A DNA stretch of 6,592 nt from CAYNNP01 sp964398215. GTDB lineage: Bacteria > Planctomycetota > Planctomycetia > Pirellulales > Pirellulaceae. Both the position numbers and the translations under genes were made by a program. Within the stretch, counting starts at the first letter, position 1. Every line of letters begins with the position of its first letter. The notes beneath the pieces were generated by a model that was not told where the DNA came from, made no database searches, and was given only the letters and a program-made list of their open reading frames with translations. Below, one piece after another: positions 1 to 6,011 of the stretch. Location: positions 1 to 6,592 of the forward strand of contig CAYNNP010000306.1 in the NCBI GenBank assembly GCA_964398215.1, in the 5' to 3' direction.

Positions 1-2
1 GG

Positions 3-359
3 ACGCAATCTGTGTTTTCAAATGAGAAAGGTCTGTTAGCCGTTTTGGGTGTGCGAGATCCAAAAGTAGGAGATGTTGTCCACCTGTTTTGCAAGGACAG
101 CGCAGATCAGAGAGGTAAGGTTGAAAGCATCACGGCGGTCGATCAATTCGGATTTAAAAAGGTTACCTACTTTTGGAAAGATGTGATCAGGTTGGACGGT
201 AACTACACAGACAACGGGTATTCTGGGTGTGGCTACTATGTGAATGATGGAACCGAAGACAGCCCTGAATATTGGCTGGTTGGCATCCATCGAGGTGCAT
301 CGAATTTTGGAGGAATGCGGAGCGTTGGTTGTAAAGTACCGTCCAAGTATCACACGTAG
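3..359 (+). CDS. C-terminal fragment of a probable trypsin-like serine protease (5' end outside window)
   Basis: The frame is open to the left edge and ends at TAG 357-359, so this is most likely the last ~118 residues of a longer protein. A GTG at 12 is the first possible internal start, but nothing resembling a ribosome binding site can be judged before it. Numbering from that GTG, the fragment reads V-G-D-V-V at 19-23, then G-Y-S-G (69-72, Ser71 at bases 222-224), then W-L-V-G-I-H (88-93) and a Gly/Asn-rich end. In PA-clan (chymotrypsin-fold) proteases the nucleophile lies in G-x-S-G, and a strand ending in V-G-I follows some 10-20 residues later, which fits. The catalytic His and Asp would lie upstream of the window. 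The usual G-G-P after the serine is replaced by G-C-G, so activity is uncertain. No membrane segment is visible. It converges on the next gene and overlaps it by 10 bp. It could instead be an unrelated beta-rich domain; the family call is moderate. Confidence 0.55.
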   Translation, partial: TQSVFSNEKGLLAVLGVRDPKVGDVVHLFCKDSADQRGKVESITAVDQFGFKKVTYFWKDVIRLDGNYTDNGYSGCGYYVNDGTEDSPEYWLVGIHRGASNFGGMRSVGCKVPSKYHT

Positions 360-679
360 GTTTGGTTTTCGGTTTGACCGCGCGCGACACGTTTCGCTGA
401 ACTTTCGATGAACTGTGGCAAGCCGTCAGGCATTTCCTTTCCGGCCTCTTTCAAGACGGCGAAGTCGGTTTGCTCCCACATTTCAAATCGCTTTGCGAAC
501 GGCTCGGGCAAGTCACTGCCAGCGGAATGCTGATACTCAAAGATCTCACCATTGATCCACTTCGGATGTTGAATCGTCGTGATCGTGCAAGTATTAACGC
601 TGCCGCCATCTGGATCCAACAAAGAGTCTTCCGTTAATGCCACTGTGAAAAAACTGAAAATATCACCGTTGCGCCACAT
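350..679 (-). CDS. Hypothetical 109-residue soluble protein
   Basis: I do not recognise this family. It starts at ATG 679-677 and stops at TGA 352-350. An in-frame stop (736-734) lies upstream with no other start codon between, so the start is well determined, and AAGGAG sits 10 nt before it. Codon use resembles the neighbouring genes, and the protein looks well folded: a mixed hydrophobic/aromatic N-terminal half (M-W-R-N-G-D-I-F-S-F-F at 1-11), a Trp-containing middle (W41), and an amphipathic acidic helix-like stretch with F-E-M-W-E-Q-T-D at about 65-72. There is no signal peptide or transmembrane helix, so it is probably cytoplasmic. The last residues are polar and probably disordered. 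Its 3' end overlaps the convergent protease gene by 10 bp, and its 5' end faces the kinase gene across 82 bp. The shared upstream region permits co-regulation with the kinase but does not prove it. Confidence 0.72.
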   Translation of the reverse strand: MWRNGDIFSFFTVALTEDSLLDPDGGSVNTCTITTIQHPKWINGEIFEYQHSAGSDLPEPFAKRFEMWEQTDFAVLKEAGKEMPDGLPQFIESSAKRVARGQTENQTYV

Positions 680-689
680 CCTAGATCGT

Positions 690-695
690 CTCCTT
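690..695 (-). promoter_or_regulatory. Shine-Dalgarno sequence of the 109-residue gene
   Basis: The minus strand reads AAGGAG here, a strong match to the anti-Shine-Dalgarno sequence, with 10 nt to the ATG at 679. This supports the minus-strand gene as real rather than an antisense shadow. Confidence 0.7.
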
Positions 696-709
696 GGATA
701 ATGGGGAGT

Positions 710-727
710 CGATTCGTTGTCGAATCG
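710..727. repeat. Perfect 7-bp inverted repeat with 4-bp spacer
   Basis: CGATTCG-TTGT-CGAATCG is a perfect palindrome with a 4-base centre. It sits 34 bp before the kinase ATG and 30 bp before the start of the divergent gene, close to the middle of the intergenic region. As DNA it could be an operator for a dimeric regulator affecting both genes. As RNA it would form a small hairpin in either leader. It is not a plausible intrinsic terminator, as no T-run follows and both flanking genes start here. Function is inferred from position only. Confidence 0.5.
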
Positions 728-761
728 CCGATTTCATTGATGGTTTGGTTGCTAGAGATTT

Positions 762-3700
762 ATGTCTGATTCGTTGGATTTACCGCAGGACAACTCGCCG
801 GATTCGACCATTGACGGAGAGATGGCGCGGATTTTGGAGCAGTATCTGCAGGATCAAGAGGCTGGTACCGCAGAGCCTCGCGATGAATGGTTGGCCAAGC
901 ACCCAAGGCACGCGGATCGCTTGGCAGCCTGTTTGGATGGCGTCGAATTGATGGGGGCTGGTGGTTTTTTGATTGGCGACGTTCACGGTAAAAGCGAAAT
1001 TGGGCCTGCGCCCAAAACGATCGGCGATTACGAGATCATTGGCGAACTTGGCCGTGGCGGAATGGGTGTTGTTTATGAAGCTCGTGAAAAATCACTTGAT
1101 CGAATCGTCGCGCTAAAGGTAATGCGGTTCGGTGTGGTGGATCCCAAAGCACTCGATCGATTTCAGCGCGAAGCCGAAACGGCGGGCGATCTTCATCACA
1201 CCAATATTGTTCCCGTGTACGCGACTGGCCGCGAAGGTGACACCAGTTGGTATGCGATGCAGCGGATCGAAGGCGATAGCCTAGCCAAACGGATTGATGA
1301 TGCAAAGCAATCGGATACTCCAATCCAGTTGGCGGAAATCATTTCTTTTGGTGTGCAGGCTGCCGAAGCGCTCGATCACGCGCATCAGCGTGATGTGATT
1401 CACCGTGACGTTAAACCAGCGAACCTAATCGTTGATGGCGAAGATCGTGTTTGGCTGACCGATTTTGGATTGGCGCGTCGCTTGGCAGATGTCGGCGCCA
1501 CGATGACCGGCGCGATGATGGGCACGCCGCGATACATGAGTCCTGAGCAGGCAAGTTTGAAAGGCGACAATGTCGACTGCCGAACGGATATCTATTCGCT
1601 GGGTGCGACGTTGTTTGAACTGGCGACGGGGGAGCCGCCGTTTACTGGCGACGATCCGCTGAAAGTGATCAGCCGCATTCGCTATGAAGATGCCAAGAGT
1701 ATCCGTCACTCGCGACCTGATTTGCCTCGCGACTTGGACGTTGTGTTGGCAAAGTGCATGGAAAAGGATACGAAACGTCGATACGCAAGCGCGGCCGAAT
1801 TGGCTGCCGATCTACGAGCGATTGGTGATGATCGCGCGATCAGCGCACGACCGATTTCGATATTCGAAAGGGCGGCGCGAGCAACGCGAAAACACGGGGC
1901 ACGTTTTCGTGTTGCCGGCCTGGCGATGTTGGTAACGGCCGCGACGATCCTGTTTTCGCTTGTCGCATGGCAGAGTTTTAGCGAAAGTAAGCTTGGTTCC
2001 TTTCGTTTTCGTGCCGGCGGAGGTCCGTTTGTTTCGACCGTTCATCCAATCGGAGGAAATAGTCTGTCGGCCAACGCGAGAAATCTAACCGTGCCGATGC
2101 AGGTGCCAGCCGAATTGACAGCTGGTGACTACGACATGACGCTTGCCCCGCGTGGCAAGTGGAGTCGAAAAGTAAGACTGTCTGTTGCAAAGGGAGAGCA
2201 GTCCGAGTTTCGGATGGGGGCAAGCGGCCCGAAGCCACGAGAAATAGAGATCGATCAAGCTGATGTGGTCGCGGTTGCTGGCTTTCAAGAGAGCGGCGCA
2301 TTGATTCGCAAAGACGGAAAGCTGAAACGCGTGACTGCAAGTGGTCGCGATGAGTGGGAGTCAGATGTCAGCAACATCGAAACCAGCTTACTTTTGTTGT
2401 CTGATCCCACGTCCCAGCCAAAGTCTTTCAATGTCGACTTTGCCAACACGGCATTGGTGGTGAATTCACGACAACATCGCGCGTTGTTTGAAAAGAACCC
2501 GCAGTACGCGGCCCCTCATGTCGCGTTGACGACACCGATCGACCTGGATAGTGACGGCAAGTCCGATACGATCGTCGCTGCATTCGATAAATCGTCGTTG
2601 TTGGCGATTGACTCAAAGGGCGATGTGCTCTGGGCCTGCAGCTATGACTTGAATGGTGATTTTGCAAAAGGCAACCCAAGTAATCCACCAGCGATCGTGA
2701 ATGGAAGAAAGCAGCGGCTACCGAAAGTGAATTACCCTGGCGTGATGGGGTTGCTGGATGCGGGGGACCAGAACGGTGACAGTGTCAATGATTTGGTTGC
2801 GTCGTTGATCCACATTCGGCCGGGAATTCAAACAGATACCAGTGTCGTTTTGATTAGTGGCAAGTCGGGCGAAGTGATTTCGTCTGTGCCAACGCCATCG
2901 ATCAGCGTCGCGGATCGATCACGGTGGCCAGTGGATGGGATGCTAAGAACCGATCGTTATTTTGGGCGTGACTCGGGGTCACTGCGTTTTAACGAGCACG
3001 GTGTGGTTCGTGATCGCATCTCTTGGTCATTGCCACAAGTTTCTTGGTCGAACGGAAGCGGGCAACCAAAGTTTGCCGTTCCGTCACCAATAAAGATCGC
3101 GCAAGCCAAGTCCGAATCGAATGCGGCGTCACCGTTGTATGCGATTCAGCATATTGACGACCAATGTCACGTGATTGACATGGCAGATGCAAGTGTTTTG
3201 CACACGATTCAATTGCCTATCAAAAATGTTTTGGCTCCGCGCATCGCAAGACTAGCTGATCAAGATTTTGCATTGATCTTTCATGAGACAGATTTGTCTT
3301 TTCGCTCGCCACGTACCGAGGACGGGACCATTGTTTTGGCGTACCGGGCGAGCAATGGTGAAAGACTATGGCGTCACGTTGCGTCGTACGTTGACTGGCA
3401 GCAGCGGGTTGGCAATCGCAGTCGGACGGACTGGCCGTTGGTAGCGGATGTCAATTCCGACGGTGCTGACGAAGTGCTTTTGCCAACAGCCAGGTATCGA
3501 AACAAGGCCGAGTCTGGTGTGCGAATGTTGGATGCGTTGACGGGAAAGTCCATCTGGAGCACAGAAGAATACCCGGTCAAGGATTCGGCGGATGAGACTG
3601 TGAATCGGATGGCGGTTTCGGCTGACATCGACGGCGATGGTTGGCGTGAATGGGCAATCGCCACCATTGGATCTGACCCAAGTAACCAGTTGCACAGGAG

Positions 3701-6011
3701 TCAGAGGCAGGACGTTGGTGATGCCTATGTGTACGTCGATTGGATCAGCGGAAAAAACGGTCGATCGTTAGCGTGGGCTAGAGCCAAGGTGCCGATTTTG
3801 TCAGATCAGATCTCTGTCGCAGAAATTGATGCGATCCGCTGCGACATTCCTGGCGGCGATTCGGGAACCATCGAAATCGATCTGGTTACCGGTGATAGTC
3901 GGGATGACTTGGAGTTGGATTCATTGGTGGCTCGTTTTCATCCCAGTTCGCCCGATCCGGTGGCCATTGCTGCTGGGGTTGAAGCGATTGCATCGCCCCC
4001 GGTTTCGGGTGCTTTACCAAATGGTGCCCAAAAACGAGTTTTCTACGCTCGCCCCGGACCTTACGCGGAAGGTCCCGAGCGTCTTGTTTTCTTAGGTGAT
4101 CGCCCCAGCGATGCAACTCGTTTGGGCGAACGTGATCTGGTTGGGACTTGGGCCCAGTCAGGCACGGACTACCTTGCTCTGTCCGGTGGCCAGCCGCGGA
4201 AATTGGTCGTCGTGGACGCGGCGACGCATCGCATGTTGTGGCAATGGCAAGACAACCAATATCCAGACGCTGAATTCACGATGGTTGGCGACAACTCAAA
4301 CGGTAGCCTAGGTGTTTTGCTTCGGACATCTGATTTGCCGCTGGTTTTGTTGGATGCAAAGACCGGGCGGACGAAGTGGACGATGTCTGATTCGGTCTAC
4401 GGTGGTGTCAAGTTTGCAAAGCTGATCGATGACAAACGATTGTTGATCGTCGGTGATGGCCGAGTTGCGACAAGTGGTTTCCCCAAGCCTCCTGACTATT
4501 TTAAGATGTCGATGGTTGACCCAACCAATGGCCAAATTCTGTGGGCCAAACACTTTTTGTGGCGAGCACCACGGGTGAACACACCCAACGATTTTAATGA
4601 CCTGCAGTTTGTCGATGTGAACGGTGACGGAGTGCTGGATGTTGTCGGCCCAGATCAAGAGGAAGACGAGCAACTGCAGATTGCTGTTTGGGACGGAGCT
4701 AGCGGGAATCGGCTGTGGGCAAGGTCCTTGAAATTTCGTGGGTCCCGGAGCGACTACTTTGTGTTTTTTCGCCTCGTTAATCGAAATGGAAAGCCAACCG
4801 TCGTTTACTACGGCCCTGATGGCGAATTCTACTCGCTGATTGTGTGTGATGCTGCGACGGGAGAAAAATTGCTGTCTACACCGCCTATGGATATCCAGCA
4901 TCGTTTTGTGGATCGCAGCTTTGCGCAAGAGGCGTTTGATTTTGCGGACTGTTCAACCAGTGATACGGCGATCATTGGCCTACTGNNNNNNNNNNNNNNN
5001 NNNNNNNNNNNNNNNNNNNNNNNNNNNNNNNNNNNNNNNNNNNNNNNNNNNNNNNNNNNNNNNNNNNNNNNNNNNNNNNNNNNNNACATGAAATCGAGTG
5101 ATCCGATTTGGACCGCAAAGTCTGGTGTCAGAGAGCGACCGCGAAGCATTCGTTCTGTCGATGAAATAGGGACTTCGTTCGCGTGGATTGAGTATGAACG
5201 CTCACATCGGTTGCTAGATCTTGCATCCGGAAAGGAATTGCATCGTGTTGAAACGTTAGCCGCGAATCCGTACGACCGACCGCTGGTGACAAGAGTCCAC
5301 AAGCACAACGGTGGCACGGCGCTGCGACTGGCACGGCCAGTCAAAGAGGGTGTTGTAAACCGTTGGGTCGGCGCGTTGGATGATGTGCCAGCGTCGACGG
5401 AAATTCATCACCACAAAGATCCGCGAAGATTGAGAGGCCTGTTTGATACAAAACGTATTTCGTCAAACTCGGCTTGGGACACAATTGCGTGGTCTGTACG
5501 GTCGATGTTTGCACTCGTTGTATTGGTGATCATCCCGTTCACTTATGTTGGGCGAATATTTCGTGAAAAACGCTTTAGTTTGTCTTGGATGTTGCTCGCG
5601 CCAGTGGTGGCAATACTGTTCTTGTTGGTCTGGAACTCGCAGTGGATTCAGAAACCAGGGCCAATGTTTTACGTGTTTAACGGAATCGGTGTGATCATGG
5701 TTCCTGCCGTGTTCTACCTCGCATTTAGACGCACGCAATCAGATAGCATGCCCTACCGACGTCGACTGTTGCTGTTTGCGATCTTGGTTTCATTCGTCAT
5801 CTTTCTCGCTGTGTTCTACAATCGAGACGGCGGATCAGATTTTCACTATCAGTTCGTTTGGAACGACGTGCTCCTGATACTCTGGCTAAGTATCTGCGTT
5901 GTCGCACAACTGTTTTGTTGTGGAGCATTGTTGCATTGGATATTTACGTGGCGTTCGCGTCGAAAAGCTAATCAAGTAGGGCAGACTGCTGGTAAGGAAT
6001 TGGCAGTATGA
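762..6011 (+). CDS. Giant transmembrane Hanks-type Ser/Thr protein kinase with beta-propeller sensor and five C-terminal transmembrane helices
   Basis: This is a membrane receptor kinase, 1,749 residues as assembled. The start is the first ATG after an in-frame TAG (753-755). Residues ~20-62 form the acidic helical pre-kinase segment with an H-P-x-x-A-D-R-L motif seen in planctomycete kinases. The kinase domain (~88-355) looks complete: glycine loop G-R-G-G-M-G (97-102), ATP-anchoring Lys119, probable helix-C Glu137, H-R-D-V-K-P-x-N (214-221, Asp216 catalytic), D-F-G (234-236), possible activation-loop sites Thr247 and Thr249, Thr255, and S-P-E (260-262). A transmembrane helix follows (~384-403), then a PEGA-like segment (~445-485), then a propeller region (~500-1500) with about twelve PQQ-like 'LLDAxTGxxxW' strands and five FG-GAP-like Asp-rich loops. 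Five more helices lie at about 1576-1597, 1606-1624, 1635-1656, 1667-1686 and 1701-1728. Arg/Lys-rich loops place both kinase and C-terminus inside and the propellers outside. The 100-N gap hides residues ~1409-1442. It overlaps the sigma gene by 4 bp. The ligand is unknown. Confidence 0.93.
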   Translation: MSDSLDLPQDNSPDSTIDGEMARILEQYLQDQEAGTAEPRDEWLAKHPRHADRLAACLDGVELMGAGGFLIGDVHGKSEIGPAPKTIGDYEIIGELGRGGMGVVYEAREKSLDRIVALKVMRFGVVDPKALDRFQREAETAGDLHHTNIVPVYATGREGDTSWYAMQRIEGDSLAKRIDDAKQSDTPIQLAEIISFGVQAAEALDHAHQRDVIHRDVKPANLIVDGEDRVWLTDFGLARRLADVGATMTGAMMGTPRYMSPEQASLKGDNVDCRTDIYSLGATLFELATGEPPFTGDDPLKVISRIRYEDAKSIRHSRPDLPRDLDVVLAKCMEKDTKRRYASAAELAADLRAIGDDRAISARPISIFERAARATRKHGARFRVAGLAMLVTAATILFSLVAWQSFSESKLGSFRFRAGGGPFVSTVHPIGGNSLSANARNLTVPMQVPAELTAGDYDMTLAPRGKWSRKVRLSVAKGEQSEFRMGASGPKPREIEIDQADVVAVAGFQESGALIRKDGKLKRVTASGRDEWESDVSNIETSLLLLSDPTSQPKSFNVDFANTALVVNSRQHRALFEKNPQYAAPHVALTTPIDLDSDGKSDTIVAAFDKSSLLAIDSKGDVLWACSYDLNGDFAKGNPSNPPAIVNGRKQRLPKVNYPGVMGLLDAGDQNGDSVNDLVASLIHIRPGIQTDTSVVLISGKSGEVISSVPTPSISVADRSRWPVDGMLRTDRYFGRDSGSLRFNEHGVVRDRISWSLPQVSWSNGSGQPKFAVPSPIKIAQAKSESNAASPLYAIQHIDDQCHVIDMADASVLHTIQLPIKNVLAPRIARLADQDFALIFHETDLSFRSPRTEDGTIVLAYRASNGERLWRHVASYVDWQQRVGNRSRTDWPLVADVNSDGADEVLLPTARYRNKAESGVRMLDALTGKSIWSTEEYPVKDSADETVNRMAVSADIDGDGWREWAIATIGSDPSNQLHRSQRQDVGDAYVYVDWISGKNGRSLAWARAKVPILSDQISVAEIDAIRCDIPGGDSGTIEIDLVTGDSRDDLELDSLVARFHPSSPDPVAIAAGVEAIASPPVSGALPNGAQKRVFYARPGPYAEGPERLVFLGDRPSDATRLGERDLVGTWAQSGTDYLALSGGQPRKLVVVDAATHRMLWQWQDNQYPDAEFTMVGDNSNGSLGVLLRTSDLPLVLLDAKTGRTKWTMSDSVYGGVKFAKLIDDKRLLIVGDGRVATSGFPKPPDYFKMSMVDPTNGQILWAKHFLWRAPRVNTPNDFNDLQFVDVNGDGVLDVVGPDQEEDEQLQIAVWDGASGNRLWARSLKFRGSRSDYFVFFRLVNRNGKPTVVYYGPDGEFYSLIVCDAATGEKLLSTPPMDIQHRFVDRSFAQEAFDFADCSTSDTAIIGLLXXXXXXXXXXXXXXXXXXXXXXXXXXXXXXXXXXMKSSDPIWTAKSGVRERPRSIRSVDEIGTSFAWIEYERSHRLLDLASGKELHRVETLAANPYDRPLVTRVHKHNGGTALRLARPVKEGVVNRWVGALDDVPASTEIHHHKDPRRLRGLFDTKRISSNSAWDTIAWSVRSMFALVVLVIIPFTYVGRIFREKRFSLSWMLLAPVVAILFLLVWNSQWIQKPGPMFYVFNGIGVIMVPAVFYLAFRRTQSDSMPYRRRLLLFAILVSFVIFLAVFYNRDGGSDFHYQFVWNDVLLILWLSICVVAQLFCCGALLHWIFTWRSRRKANQVGQTAGKELAV
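4986..5085. other. Assembly gap of exactly 100 N inside the kinase gene
   Basis: Exactly 100 N is a conventional placeholder for a scaffold gap of unknown size, so the real distance may differ. The frames on both sides happen to agree at this length (the gap spans 33 codons plus one base). Sequence after the gap continues the same style of protein: a further PQQ-like strand at 1482-1493, then the membrane helices. The simplest reading is one continuous gene. A frameshift, missing propeller blades or even two separate genes cannot be excluded from this sequence. Confidence 0.95.
5994..5999 (+). promoter_or_regulatory. Shine-Dalgarno sequence and ATGA coupling site for the sigma factor
   Basis: AAGGAA lies within the last codons of the kinase gene, 8 nt before the sigma ATG at 6008. 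That ATG overlaps the kinase TGA (6009-6011) as ATGA. The arrangement allows a ribosome finishing the kinase to restart on the sigma gene, tying the two protein levels together. It contrasts with the weak site at the kinase's own start. Confidence 0.7.

Larger units (their letters stand above)
680..761. promoter_or_regulatory. Divergent upstream region shared by the hypothetical gene and the kinase-sigma pair
   Basis: These 82 bp separate two divergently read start codons, so promoters for both directions should lie here or run into the opposite coding sequence. I could not pick out a convincing -35/-10 pair on either strand. Planctomycete promoters are often weakly conserved, and an ECF-type promoter recognised by the downstream sigma factor cannot be excluded. 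The visible structure is the inverted repeat at 710-727. The kinase start has no strong Shine-Dalgarno sequence: only AGAG at 754-757, 4 nt from the ATG. Confidence 0.45.

Noticed and set aside
36..353. Minus-strand frame of 105 codons opposite the protease fragment
   Set aside because: The plus-strand reading has the coherent G-x-S-G and V-G-I-H pattern; the minus reading has none and lacks a ribosome site.
340..420. Possible bidirectional terminator between the convergent protease and hypothetical genes
   Set aside because: The coding regions overlap and I found no stable GC-rich stem followed by a T-run on either strand.
694..951. Plus-strand frame of 85 codons overlapping the kinase start
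   Set aside because: It is Arg/Trp-rich shadow translation in another frame. The kinase frame carries the known pre-kinase motif over the same bases.
1835..1850. Repeated CGATCG-type palindromic words across the window as possible regulatory or mobile-element repeats
   Set aside because: They are scattered through coding sequence and fit frequent Asp/Arg/Ile codons and genome word bias, with no regular spacing.
4308..4928. Long open frame of 206 codons on the minus strand inside the kinase gene
   Set aside because: It lies wholly antisense to clear propeller sequence, its translation is low-complexity and His/Arg/Gln-rich without a recognisable motif, and no credible start signal was seen. 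It is a codon-bias shadow.
4829..5344. Minus-strand open frame running across the N gap
   Set aside because: Its length depends on the unknown bases, and it opposes the kinase gene.
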